Source: UMGS363 sp051881815 (GTDB lineage: Bacteria; Bacillota; Clostridia; Oscillospirales; Ruminococcaceae). From it: 64,000 nt of DNA. Position numbers and translations under genes: made by a program. Each line of letters begins with the position of its first letter. Position 1 is the first letter of the stretch. Positions 7,377-15,432 of this stretch are shown here, one piece after another. Location of the stretch: assembly GCA_051881815.1 (NCBI GenBank), contig JBJEQP010000090.1:1-64000 (forward strand), in the 5' to 3' direction. The notes beneath the pieces are model-generated. The model made no database searches and was not told the DNA's origin. It saw only the letters and a program-made list of their open reading frames with translations.

Positions 7377-8411
7377 ATGAAAAATTCAATTATTAAAATC
7401 TCGGTCGCAACTGCACTTCTGATTACAGGCTTTACAGGCTGCGCTTCGGAAAAAGCTGCATCGGACACATCGGCAAATAACATAACTCTTACAAACGTTT
7501 CCTACGACCCGACAAGAGAGCTTTACGAAGCCTACAACAAGATCTTTGCCGAGCATTGGAAGGAAAAAACAGGTCAGGATATCGAGATAACCCAGTCGCA
7601 CGGCGGCTCGGGCAAGCAGGCTCTTGAGGTTGCGAACGGACTTGAAGCGGATGTTGTTACGCTTGCGCTTGAATATGATGTGAACGCTGTCCGTGACGCA
7701 GGACTTATCGAGGACGGTTGGGTGAGCGAATTTGAAAACGACAGCTCGCCTTACACGTCTACGATCGTTTTCCTTGTGAGAAAGGGCAATCCCAAAAACA
7801 TAAATGACTGGGGCGATCTTATCAAAGACGAAGTAGGTGTTATTACTCCGAATCCGAAAACCTCCGGCGGAGCAAGATGGAACTACCTTGCAGCATGGGC
7901 GTATGCAGACAAGCTTTACGGCGGCGACGAAGCGCAGGTAAAGGACTTTATCAAAAAGCTTTATCAGAATGTTCTTGTTCTCGATTCGGGCGCAAGAGGC
8001 GCAACCACAACATTCGTTGAAAACGGTCAGGGCGACGTTCTTCTTGCTTGGGAAAACGAAGCGTATCTTTCCATAAAGGATTATCCCGACGATTACGAGA
8101 TCGTCACCCCGAGCGTGAGCATCCTTGCACAGCCTTCCGTTGCGGTCGTTGACAAGGTAGTTGACAAGAGAGGAACAAGAGATGCAGCAACAGAGTATCT
8201 GCAGTATCTCTATTCCGACGAAGCGCAGCGCATCGCAGGCGATAACTACTACAGACCGTATAATGCCGATATCCTCAAGGAATACGCAAACGTTTTTGAT
8301 CTTGATATAAATCTTGTGACGATACAGGATTTCGGAGGCTGGGATGAGGCGCAGACAAAGCACTTTGCAGACGGCGGAGTGTTTGATGAAATTTACGAAA
8401 AATCGGAATGA
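7377..8411 (+). CDS. sbp: Sulfate ABC importer substrate-binding lipoprotein
   Basis: A 344-residue sulfate/thiosulfate binding protein of the Sbp/CysP family. It has a signal peptide with lipobox FTGC (C22), then the family start NVSYDPTRELYEAYNKIF, the segment SHGGSGKQA that forms part of the anion pocket, and NPKTSGGARWNYLAAW near residue 165. ATG 7377 is chosen because AAGGAAGA lies 9 bases upstream. It is the first structural gene of the operon with cysT, cysW and cysA. Translation is probably controlled by the Cys-rich leader peptide and hairpin just upstream. It is anchored on the outer face of the membrane. Confidence 0.94.
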   Translation: MKNSIIKISVATALLITGFTGCASEKAASDTSANNITLTNVSYDPTRELYEAYNKIFAEHWKEKTGQDIEITQSHGGSGKQALEVANGLEADVVTLALEYDVNAVRDAGLIEDGWVSEFENDSSPYTSTIVFLVRKGNPKNINDWGDLIKDEVGVITPNPKTSGGARWNYLAAWAYADKLYGGDEAQVKDFIKKLYQNVLVLDSGARGATTTFVENGQGDVLLAWENEAYLSIKDYPDDYEIVTPSVSILAQPSVAVVDKVVDKRGTRDAATEYLQYLYSDEAQRIAGDNYYRPYNADILKEYANVFDLDINLVTIQDFGGWDEAQTKHFADGGVFDEIYEKSE

Positions 8412-9250
8412 TGGAAATGAAAAAAGCAAAAAAGAGAGTTATCCCCGGATTCGGGCTTTCAATGGGAGTGACATTATCGGTATTGAGCGTTGTTGTTCTT
8501 GTTCCGCTGGTCTCGCTGGCTGTTTTTGCGGCAAATATGAGCCTTTCGGACATTATTGACACGATAACACGACCGAGAGTTCTCGCAAGCTTTGAGGTCA
8601 GCTTTATCACAGCTTTTATTGCGTCGCTTATCAATGCTGTTATGGGAGTGATACTTGCGTGGGTGCTGGTGAGATATGATTTTCCGCTGAAGCGTCTGCT
8701 TGACGGAATGATCGAGCTTCCCTTTGCGCTGCCGACTGCGGTCGCAGGAATTGCACTCACCTCGCTCACGGCTGATACGGGACTTATCGGAAGCTTTTTC
8801 GGAAGTTTTGGGATAAAGATCGCTTATACAAGGATCGGCATAACCGTTGCAATGGTTTTTATCGGGATCCCGTTCGTTGTAAGAGCTGTACAGCCGGTGC
8901 TGGAAAAGCTTGATCCTGCGTTTGAGGAAGCGGCTACCGTGCTCGGAGCAGACAGGAGAAAAATTTTCGGAAGAGTTATCTTTCCCGAGATAATGCCTGC
9001 GATCTTCACAGGCTTCGGTCTTGCATTCGGCAGATGCCTCGGAGAATACGGCAGCGTTGTTTTCATCGCAGGAAACAAGCCGTATGAAACAGAGATCACT
9101 CCTCTGATAATCATGTCGGAGCTGCAGGAATACGATTATTCGAGTGCTTCTGCGATAGCTCTTGTAATGCTTTTTGCTTCATTTCTGATACTTTTTCTTG
9201 TAAATCTTATCCAGATAAGAAATTCAAAGATCCTCAAAGGGGGAAACTGA
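8408..9250 (+). CDS. cysT: Sulfate ABC importer permease subunit CysT (CysU)
   Basis: A 280-residue inner-membrane permease with about six helices. It has the binding-protein-dependent transport motif around EEAATVLGADRRKIFGRVIFP near residue 180, where the ATPase docks. The start ATG at 8408 overlaps the sbp stop by 4 bp. ATGs at 8411 and 8417 are equally possible. It pairs with CysW to form the channel. The sequence is ordinary for the sulfate family (LPFALPTAVAGIALTSL near residue 100). Confidence 0.92.
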   Translation: MMEMKKAKKRVIPGFGLSMGVTLSVLSVVVLVPLVSLAVFAANMSLSDIIDTITRPRVLASFEVSFITAFIASLINAVMGVILAWVLVRYDFPLKRLLDGMIELPFALPTAVAGIALTSLTADTGLIGSFFGSFGIKIAYTRIGITVAMVFIGIPFVVRAVQPVLEKLDPAFEEAATVLGADRRKIFGRVIFPEIMPAIFTGFGLAFGRCLGEYGSVVFIAGNKPYETEITPLIIMSELQEYDYSSASAIALVMLFASFLILFLVNLIQIRNSKILKGGN

Positions 9251-9251
9251 T

Positions 9252-10085
9252 TTGCATAGGGAATCAAAAGGTTCAAAAGCCGTAAGGATACTGCTGATAA
9301 GCATAAGCGTGATATTCGTGTTCCTTATGCTTGTGCTTCCTCTTATAACGGTCATCGCAGAGGCGCTTAAACAGGGTTTTGAAGTTTACATAAATGCGGT
9401 CACGGACGAATACACCGTAAAAGCTGTTCTGCTCACGGTAGAAGCAACGCTTTGTGCGGTAGCTGTCAATACTGCGTTCGGACTTTTTGCGGCGTGGGCA
9501 GTAACCAAATTCCATTTTAAAGGAAAAAAGCTGCTCTGCACGCTTATCGACCTTCCCGTAACAGTTTCTCCGGTTATCGCAGGTCTGATCTTCGTACTCA
9601 CATTCGGACGTCAAAGTCCGATATATCCGCTGCTTGAAGAGCTTGATATCAAGATAGTTTTTGCAGTTCCCGGAATAATCCTTGCCACGGTTTTCGTAAC
9701 GTTTCCATTCATTTCAAGAGAGCTTATACCCGTGCTTGAATCGCAGGGAACGGACGAGGAAGAAGCCGCTGCGCTTATGGGCGCAAAGGGTCTGACGATA
9801 TTCGGAAAGATCACATTTCCGCACATAAAATGGGCGTTCATCTACGGTGTAGTGCTTTGTGCGGCAAGAGCAATGGGGGAATTCGGAGCGGTATCCGTTC
9901 TGTCGGGACATCTCCGCGGAAAGACGAACACGCTTCCCCTGCACGTTGAGATACTTTTCAACGAATTCAAATATGTGCCTGCATTCGCAGTATCATCCAT
10001 ACTTGTTATAATGGCGGTGCTGATACTCATTGCAAGGAGCGTTGTGGAATACATAGGAAAGAGAGAGTCGGAAAATGTACGTTGA
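9252..10085 (+). CDS. cysW: Sulfate ABC importer permease subunit CysW
   Basis: A 277-residue partner permease with about six helices. It has the docking loop EEEAAALMGAKGLTIFGKITFP near residue 175 and the sulfate-family motif LPVTVSPVIAGLIFVLTFG near residue 100. TTG at 9252 is taken as the start, since AAAGGGGGAAA lies 6 bases upstream and the gene begins 1 bp after the cysT stop. It overlaps cysA by 11 bp, consistent with a single transcript and coupled translation. Confidence 0.92.
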   Translation: MHRESKGSKAVRILLISISVIFVFLMLVLPLITVIAEALKQGFEVYINAVTDEYTVKAVLLTVEATLCAVAVNTAFGLFAAWAVTKFHFKGKKLLCTLIDLPVTVSPVIAGLIFVLTFGRQSPIYPLLEELDIKIVFAVPGIILATVFVTFPFISRELIPVLESQGTDEEEAAALMGAKGLTIFGKITFPHIKWAFIYGVVLCAARAMGEFGAVSVLSGHLRGKTNTLPLHVEILFNEFKYVPAFAVSSILVIMAVLILIARSVVEYIGKRESENVR

Positions 10086-11133
10086 ACTGAAAAACATTAA
10101 TAAGACTTTCGGCAGCTACAAGGCTTCCGACGATGTAAGCTTTGGCATTGAAGAGGGAAAGCTGATAGGTCTTCTCGGACCGAGCGGAAGCGGAAAAACG
10201 ACCATTCTCCGAATGATCGCAGGACTTGAAACTCCCGACAGCGGTGAGATAATCATCAACGGCAAGGTCGTTAACAATGTTCCCGCAAGCGAAAGAGGTA
10301 TAGGCTTCGTATTCCAGAATTATGCGCTTTTCCGATATATGACGGTCTATGACAACATCGCTTTCGGACTTAAAGTTCAGAAAAAAGACAAGGATTTCAT
10401 AAAGGAAAGAGTTTCCGAGCTTGTTAAGCTTATCGGACTTGAAGGCTTGGAAAAGCGTTATCCGAGCCAGTTATCGGGCGGTCAGCGGCAGAGAGTGGCG
10501 TTTGCGAGAGCTCTTGCACCGAATCCGAAGCTGCTTCTGCTTGATGAACCGTTTGCGGCTATCGACGCAAAGGTAAGACAGGAGCTTCGCAGCTGGCTAA
10601 AGGATATGATAAGCAAGCTCGGAGTCACGAGTATCTTTGTTACCCACGATCAGGACGAGGCGATCGAGGTCGCAGATGAGATCATCATAACCAACAAAGG
10701 ACGCATTGAGCAGATAGGCACTCCGTCAGAGGTCTACAGCAACCCACAAACTGCTTTTACAGCGTCATTTTTCGGTCAGCCTTCCATCTTTAAGGATTAC
10801 AGCCGTTTTCACACCTTCGATGATGTCGAGGGCGCTGAAAATGCCATAGTTCGTCCCGAGTTCATTAAAGTATCGAAGAAAAACGAGGTGCAGAAATTCA
10901 AAAGCTCCTCCTCCGAGGGCGTTGTTGAAAGAGTAGCCTTCCGAGGAAGCAGCATAGAGATATCGGTCAGAGTGAACGACGTTCTGCTTGGCGCAAGACG
11001 AGCCTTTGATGAGCCTGCTGTTTCGGTGGGTGAGAAAGTGGATGTGTTCATATACCGAATGTTCGTTACGGCAGGCGATAACGCTTATCTGCTTGATAAC
11101 AGGACATTGCACGAGGAATCGGTATTCATTTAA
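10075..11133 (+). CDS. cysA: Sulfate ABC importer ATP-binding subunit CysA
   Basis: A 352-residue ATPase. Walker A is GPSGSGKTT near residue 38, the signature is LSGGQRQR near 137, Walker B is LLLLDEPFAAIDAKVRQ near 156, and the switch histidine is FVTHDQDEA. The C-terminal about 110 residues form the TOBE-like regulatory domain of CysA/MalK-type ATPases. It starts at ATG 10075 inside the end of cysW. Four bp after its stop a 161-bp palindromic element separates it from metY, so the genes downstream were probably cotranscribed with it before that insertion and may still be. Confidence 0.94.
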   Translation: MYVELKNINKTFGSYKASDDVSFGIEEGKLIGLLGPSGSGKTTILRMIAGLETPDSGEIIINGKVVNNVPASERGIGFVFQNYALFRYMTVYDNIAFGLKVQKKDKDFIKERVSELVKLIGLEGLEKRYPSQLSGGQRQRVAFARALAPNPKLLLLDEPFAAIDAKVRQELRSWLKDMISKLGVTSIFVTHDQDEAIEVADEIIITNKGRIEQIGTPSEVYSNPQTAFTASFFGQPSIFKDYSRFHTFDDVEGAENAIVRPEFIKVSKKNEVQKFKSSSSEGVVERVAFRGSSIEISVRVNDVLLGARRAFDEPAVSVGEKVDVFIYRMFVTAGDNAYLLDNRTLHEESVFI

Positions 11134-11136
11134 AAT

Positions 11137-11297
11137 ATACTAATTCCGAATCAACCGTAAGACTAAATCCTCGGATATAATAATCCAATTCTGCGTCTGG
11201 CTCCCTTGAAAGGCATACAGCCTTACTGCGGTCGCCATCCTTGACTTGGATTATTCTATCTGTCGGCTTTGTCTACAGAACGATTTGGAATTAGTAT
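11137..11297. repeat. Palindromic element, 160-bp family, between cysA and metY
   Basis: The ends are ATACTAATTCCGAATC and GATTTGGAATTAGTAT. The subterminal bases differ from the 2492 copy (ATC/GAT becomes TCC/GGA) on both arms, so pairing is preserved. Without it cysA and metY would be about 22 bp apart. It may fold as an intercistronic hairpin. Confidence 0.85.
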
Positions 11298-11316
11298 TAG
11301 AAATGTGGATGATAGT

Positions 11317-12555
11317 ATGAATTTTAACACAGCTTTGCTGCATAATAGCTTTAAAGGCGATCCTGCAACGGGTGCAACGCTGACTCCGATCTGTCAGACG
11401 AGTGCTTTTGCCCATGAATCTGCCGAAAAGCTTGAAGCGGTCTTTAACAGTAAGGCATACGGATTCGCCTACACAAGGATAAGCAATCCGACGATAGACT
11501 CTTTTGAAAAAAGAATGGCGGCTCTTGAAAAGGGTATCGGGGCGGTTGCCTGTTCATCGGGAATGGCTGCAGTAACAATGTCGCTGCTCAATATCCTGCA
11601 ATCGGGCGACGAGGTGATCGCAGGTTCGGGACTGTTCGGAGGAACGCTTGATCTGTTTGAGGATCTGAAAGCCTTCGGGATAAAAACAAGGTTCACGGAT
11701 GATGTTACGCCCGAGAGCATTGAACCGCTTATTAACGATAAAACAAAAGCGGTATTCACAGAGCTTATCGGAAATCCGAAGCTTAACGTTGTCGATGTAA
11801 AGGCTGTTGCGGAGCTTGCGCACAGTCACGGGATACCTCTTATAGCCGACAGCACAACGGCAACTCCTTATCTTATACATCCGTTTGAATACGGTGCGGA
11901 CATAGTTGTTCATTCATCGTCAAAATATATAAACGGCAGCGGAAATGCAATAAGCGGAGTTATAATTGACGGCGGAAGGTTCAAGTGGGATGTTTCAAGA
12001 TATCCGGGATTCAAGGAATATGAAAAATTCGGGAAGATGGCATATCTTGCGAAGCTTCGCAACGGAATATGGCGGAATACCGGCTGCTGTCTTGCTCCTG
12101 CGAACGCTTTTCTGAACTCCGTCGGACTGGAAACGCTCGGACTGCGTATGGAGCGCATCTGTTCAAACGCATTAAAGCTTGCAGAAGCACTGAAAGCTAT
12201 CCCCGGTCTGGAAGTCAATTATCCGGCACTTCCCGACAACCCTTATTACGAGCTTGTACAAAAGCAGTTCGGCGGCAAGGGCGGTGCGATACTTACTGTA
12301 AGAGCAGGCAGCAAGGAAAGAGCATTCAAGCTGATAAACTCTCTGCGATATGCCTCTATTGCGACCAACATCGGCGATGTGAGGACGCTGGTCATACACC
12401 CCGACAGCACGATCTACACTCACAGTACACCGCAGCAAAAGCAGAGCGCAGGAGTTTATGACGATACGATAAGAGTAAGCGTCGGCATCGAAGACCCGGA
12501 AGACCTTATTGAAGACTTCACACAAGCGGCAGAAAAAATAAACGGAGGAAACTAA
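11317..12555 (+). CDS. metY: O-acetylhomoserine sulfhydrylase
   Basis: A PLP enzyme of the Cys/Met metabolism family (412 residues) that joins sulfide, or a protein thiocarboxylate, to O-acetylhomoserine to give homocysteine. Visible features are YTRISNPTIDSFEKRMAALE near the N-terminus, SSGMAAVTMSLLN, the PLP aspartate region ADSTTATPYLIHP near 175, and the PLP lysine in VHSSSKYINGSGNAI near 205. The C-terminus VSVGIEDPEDLIEDF is typical. ATG 11317 is chosen. The longer TTG ORF from 11269 would start inside the palindromic element. Its ribosome binding site is weak (GTGGATG), possibly a result of the insertion. It is first in the carrier-protein gene cluster, as in Wolinella-type methionine biosynthesis. 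Confidence 0.92.
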   Translation: MNFNTALLHNSFKGDPATGATLTPICQTSAFAHESAEKLEAVFNSKAYGFAYTRISNPTIDSFEKRMAALEKGIGAVACSSGMAAVTMSLLNILQSGDEVIAGSGLFGGTLDLFEDLKAFGIKTRFTDDVTPESIEPLINDKTKAVFTELIGNPKLNVVDVKAVAELAHSHGIPLIADSTTATPYLIHPFEYGADIVVHSSSKYINGSGNAISGVIIDGGRFKWDVSRYPGFKEYEKFGKMAYLAKLRNGIWRNTGCCLAPANAFLNSVGLETLGLRMERICSNALKLAEALKAIPGLEVNYPALPDNPYYELVQKQFGGKGGAILTVRAGSKERAFKLINSLRYASIATNIGDVRTLVIHPDSTIYTHSTPQQKQSAGVYDDTIRVSVGIEDPEDLIEDFTQAAEKINGGN

Positions 12556-12556
12556 T

Positions 12557-13417
12557 ATGGCTGTTGATTACGCTACACTTAAAAAGGGCGGCTTTATGCG
12601 CCAGAAACAGAAAAACAACTTTTCGTTAAGGTTAAGAGTTGTCGGAGGAAATCTTACTGCTGTTCAGCTTGCGAAGATCGCAGAGGTCGCAGAAAAGTTT
12701 GGTGACGGTCACGTTCATCTAACGTCAAGGCAAAGCGTTGAGATACCTTTTATCAAGCTTGATGATATTGATGAGGTAAAGGCGGCTCTTGCAGAAGGCG
12801 GAGTTGAACCGGGCGTATGCGGTCCGAGAGTGCGAACCGTTACCGCCTGTCAGGGCGCAGCGATCTGTCCGAGCGGCTGTATCGACACATACGCTCTTGC
12901 AAAGGAGCTTGATGACAGATATTTTGCAAGAGAGCTTCCGCACAAGTTCAAGTTTGGCATAACGGGCTGTCAGAACAACTGCCTTAAAGCGGAGGAAAAC
13001 GACCTCGGAATCAAGGGCGGCATAAAGGTCAAGTGGAAAGAGGACGCTTGTATCGGCTGCGGAGTTTGCGCAAAGGCTTGCCGCAGCGGCGCAATAGAGA
13101 TAAAGGACGGAAAGGTCATAGTTGACGAAAGCAAGTGCAATTTCTGCGGAAGATGCTTCAAGTCCTGCCCGACAGAGGCATGGGATACCGTTCATGGCTA
13201 CATAGTATCCTTCGGCGGACTTTTCGGCAACAGCATCAACAAGGGCGAAGCCATTATCCCGTTTATCGAGGACAAGGAAAAGCTGCTTGCAGTGTGCGAC
13301 GCTGCTATCGAATTCTTTGCAGAAAATGCAAAGCCGGTGGAAAGATTCAAATTCACTCTCGACAGGGTAGGAATGGATAAATTTACGGAAAGGATAATGG
13401 AGGTTTACAATGGCTGA
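12557..13417 (+). CDS. Small siroheme sulfite reductase with two 4Fe-4S ferredoxin motifs
   Basis: A 286-residue enzyme expected to reduce sulfite to sulfide. Cys98 and Cys104 (CQGAAIC), with Cys138 and Cys142 (GCQNNC), form the C-x5-C...C-x3-C siroheme-[4Fe-4S] motif. Two ferredoxin clusters follow: CIGCGVCAKAC (165-175) and CNFCGRCFKSC (194-204). Length and layout match the anaerobic AsrC/DsrA-like group rather than the 570-residue CysI. No AsrA/AsrB-type partner is nearby, so electrons probably come from ferredoxin. A GGAGGAAACTAAT ribosome site lies within the metY end. The first of two neighbours overlaps by 8 bp. In the related Wolinella pathway a sulfite reductase feeds sulfur to the carrier protein. 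Confidence 0.88.
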   Translation: MAVDYATLKKGGFMRQKQKNNFSLRLRVVGGNLTAVQLAKIAEVAEKFGDGHVHLTSRQSVEIPFIKLDDIDEVKAALAEGGVEPGVCGPRVRTVTACQGAAICPSGCIDTYALAKELDDRYFARELPHKFKFGITGCQNNCLKAEENDLGIKGGIKVKWKEDACIGCGVCAKACRSGAIEIKDGKVIVDESKCNFCGRCFKSCPTEAWDTVHGYIVSFGGLFGNSINKGEAIIPFIEDKEKLLAVCDAAIEFFAENAKPVERFKFTLDRVGMDKFTERIMEVYNG

Positions 13418-13655
13418 TTATAATATTGACGACAGCGTAGATATAACCGATGTTGTTTGTCCGACAACATTTGTAAAAGCAAAGGTCGCTCTTGAGGAGC
13501 TTGATGACGGACAGATACTTGCGGTAAAAATGAATGACGGCGAACCCGTTCAGAACGTTCCCCGAAGCATAAAGGAAGAGGGACATCAGATACTTAAGCT
13601 CAACGACAACGGCGACGGCACGTTCACACTTATTGTAAAAAAGGTCGGTGATTAA
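13410..13655 (+). CDS. TusA-family sulfur-transfer protein
   Basis: An 81-residue single-domain protein with the TusA signature VVCPTTFVKAKVALEEL, where Cys17 is the persulfide carrier. Length is standard. It overlaps the sulfite reductase gene by 8 bp and is followed without a gap by thioredoxin. It probably relays sulfur within the assimilation pathway, for example from the reductase to the ThiS-like carrier. That step is inferred from position alone. Confidence 0.85.
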   Translation: MADYNIDDSVDITDVVCPTTFVKAKVALEELDDGQILAVKMNDGEPVQNVPRSIKEEGHQILKLNDNGDGTFTLIVKKVGD

Positions 13656-13973
13656 ATGGCAGTTCGTGTAAGCGGAGAGGATTTTGCAGGCAAGGTACTT
13701 GAAGCAAAGGGGCCGGTGCTTGCGGATTTTTATTCCGACAGCTGCGTTCCCTGCAAGCGGCTCTCTCCCGTGCTTGCGGAGATCGAAGAAGAATACGGCG
13801 AAAGCATTTCCGCTGTAAAGATAAATGTCAACTTTGACGCAGAGCTTGCGGAACAATACGGAGTGACCGCTGTTCCGACTGTTGTATTCTTTAAGGACGG
13901 AGCAGAAATATCAAGACTTGGCAATCCCGTAAAAAAAGCCGATATCGTTACGGCAATAGAAAATCTTAAATAA
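13656..13973 (+). CDS. Thioredoxin
   Basis: A 105-residue thioredoxin fold. The active site is C30-V-P-C33 (SCVPCKR) instead of the usual WCGPC: the Trp is replaced by Ser and the Gly by Val. The cis-proline region AVPTVVFFKDG is intact near residue 72. It directly follows tusA, and a matching thioredoxin reductase is encoded at 15433 in the same run of genes, so it likely supplies thiols for APS or carrier reduction. The altered active site suggests a dedicated partner. Confidence 0.88.
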   Translation: MAVRVSGEDFAGKVLEAKGPVLADFYSDSCVPCKRLSPVLAEIEEEYGESISAVKINVNFDAELAEQYGVTAVPTVVFFKDGAEISRLGNPVKKADIVTAIENLK

Positions 13974-13987
13974 CAGGAGCGATGATA

Positions 13988-14194
13988 ATGAATATCACAG
14001 TTGCAGGAGTAAAAAAGGAAGCAGCCGACGGACTTACCGTAGCGCAGCTTATCGAACAGGAAAAGGTTGAAACACCCGAATATGTTACAGTTACCATAAA
14101 CGATGAATTCGTTGAGAGCGGTACATTTGACAGCACGGTCATAAAGGACGGCGACAGCGTTGAATTTCTGTATTTTATGGGAGGCGGACAGTAA
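13988..14194 (+). CDS. hcyS: ThiS/MoaD-like sulfur carrier protein with C-terminal GGGQ
   Basis: A 68-residue ubiquitin-like (beta-grasp) carrier. It ends FMGGGQ rather than GG, so one residue must be removed before the terminal glycine can be adenylated and turned into a thiocarboxylate. A JAMM protease (15003) and an E1-like enzyme (14194) in the same cluster provide both steps. This matches the HcyS-HcyD-HcyF-MetY homocysteine pathway described in Wolinella succinogenes, where HcyS also carries an extra C-terminal residue. I chose ATG 13988, as GGAG lies 8 bases upstream, over ATG 13982 (2 bases). The symbol is assigned from gene context. Confidence 0.85.
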   Translation: MNITVAGVKKEAADGLTVAQLIEQEKVETPEYVTVTINDEFVESGTFDSTVIKDGDSVEFLYFMGGGQ

Positions 14195-15006
14195 TGGCTT
14201 TCACAAACGATCAGCTTGAACGCTACTCACGCCATATTATACTTAAGGAAGTCGGTGCAAAGGGACAGAAAAAGCTTCTTAATGCAAAGGTTCTTATCAT
14301 CGGTGCAGGCGGACTCGGAGCTCCTGCGGCTATGTATCTTGCAGCGGCAGGTATCGGCACGATAGGCATTGCCGACGCTGACGAAGTCGATCTTTCCAAC
14401 CTTCAGCGCCAGATCATCCACGCAACAAAGGATGTCGGCAAGGCAAAGGTGCTTTCCGCAAAGGAAACAATGGAAGAGATGAACCCCGATGTAACGGTCA
14501 AGACCTACCGCACATTCGTGACAAGCGAAAACATAACAGAGCTTATTGCGGATTATGATTTCATCATTGACGGAACGGATAATTTCCCTGCAAAATTCCT
14601 TATCAACGACGCCTGCGTAATGGCGAAAAAACCATTTTCCCATGCAGGAATAATTCGCTTCAAGGGTCAGCTTATGACTTATGTTCCCGGACAAGGCCCA
14701 TGTTACCGCTGCGTGTTCAAGAATCCACCGCCGAAGGACGCTGTTCCAACTTGTAAGCAGGCAGGCGTTATCGGTGCGATGGGCGGCGTTATCGGAAGTT
14801 TGCAGGCAATGGAAGCTATCAAGTATATCCTCGGAGTCGGCGATCTTCTTACGGGATATCTTCTGACATACGATGCGCTGAAAATGGAATTCCGCAAGGT
14901 AAAGCTTCCGCAGGAAACAAGCGGTTGTGCCGTATGCGGAGAACACCCGACAATAACCGAACTTATAGATTATGAACAGGCTGAATGTGACGGAGTACAT
15001 TTATGA
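14194..15006 (+). CDS. hcyF: ThiF/MoeB-like E1 enzyme activating the sulfur carrier
   Basis: A 270-residue adenylating enzyme. The nucleotide-binding loop IIGAGGLGAPAAMYLAAAG is near residue 30, and DADEVDLSNLQRQIIH follows. The Zn-binding pairs are CYRC near 170 and CAVC near 247. The candidate catalytic cysteine is in AVPTCKQAGVIGAMGG near 187. It should adenylate the processed carrier C-terminus and allow thiocarboxylation. Its start codon overlaps the carrier stop (TAATG), and its end overlaps the protease start by 4 bp. By sequence alone ThiF or MoeB is possible. Context favours HcyF, since no thiamine or molybdopterin gene is near. Confidence 0.9.
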   Translation: MAFTNDQLERYSRHIILKEVGAKGQKKLLNAKVLIIGAGGLGAPAAMYLAAAGIGTIGIADADEVDLSNLQRQIIHATKDVGKAKVLSAKETMEEMNPDVTVKTYRTFVTSENITELIADYDFIIDGTDNFPAKFLINDACVMAKKPFSHAGIIRFKGQLMTYVPGQGPCYRCVFKNPPPKDAVPTCKQAGVIGAMGGVIGSLQAMEAIKYILGVGDLLTGYLLTYDALKMEFRKVKLPQETSGCAVCGEHPTITELIDYEQAECDGVHL

Positions 15007-15413
15007 TAAAGATCTCGGAAACTGATTATAATAAGATACTTGAACACGCAAAGAGCTGTCTTCCCGAGGAAGCCTGCGGACTTGTTGCAGGAGAGATAAA
15101 CGGCGATGAAAAGGTCATAAAAAAAGTTTATCTCCTTACGAACATTGACCATTCCAACGAGCATTTCTCGCTTGACCCGAAAGAACAGCTTGCAGCGGTG
15201 AAGGATATGAGGGCAAACGGACTGGTTCCGCTCGGAAACTGGCATTCGCATCCCGAATCGCCTTCCAGACCCTCGGAGGAGGATAAACGGCTGGCTTTCG
15301 ACAGCAAGGCGAGCTACCTTATTCTTTCCCTTATGGATATAAAAGCTCCCGTTCTGAATTCGTTCAGGATAATCGGAGATGCTGCCGAAAACGAGGGACT
15401 TACCATAGAATAA
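15003..15413 (+). CDS. hcyD: JAMM/Mov34 metalloprotease processing the sulfur carrier
   Basis: A 136-residue Zn peptidase. It has the full JAMM motif: Glu22 or Glu23 in PEEACGL, then H81-S-H83-x7-S91-x2-D94 (NWHSHPESPSRPSEED). Homologues are Mec+ of Mycobacterium and HcyD of Wolinella, which trim residues after the glycines of the carrier or release the product from it. The GGGQ terminus encoded at 14194 is the obvious substrate. The ATG overlaps the E1 stop (ATGA). It is cytoplasmic, with no signal peptide. Confidence 0.9.
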   Translation: MIKISETDYNKILEHAKSCLPEEACGLVAGEINGDEKVIKKVYLLTNIDHSNEHFSLDPKEQLAAVKDMRANGLVPLGNWHSHPESPSRPSEEDKRLAFDSKASYLILSLMDIKAPVLNSFRIIGDAAENEGLTIE

Positions 15414-15432
15414 TTTTCAGAGGAATAATAAA

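Noticed and set aside
7386..8429. 347-codon minus-strand ORF
   Set aside because: It is a complete shadow of the sulfate-binding protein gene, with no start signals and no recognisable protein features.
11134..11316. SAM or T-box riboswitch before metY
   Set aside because: The whole interval is a copy of the palindromic element found elsewhere before and after unrelated genes. No SAM-box or T-box motifs are visible.
13656..13973. Thioredoxin judged inactive because WCGPC is absent
   Set aside because: The C-x-P-C pair is intact as CVPC, with a normal cis-proline loop. Only flanking residues differ.
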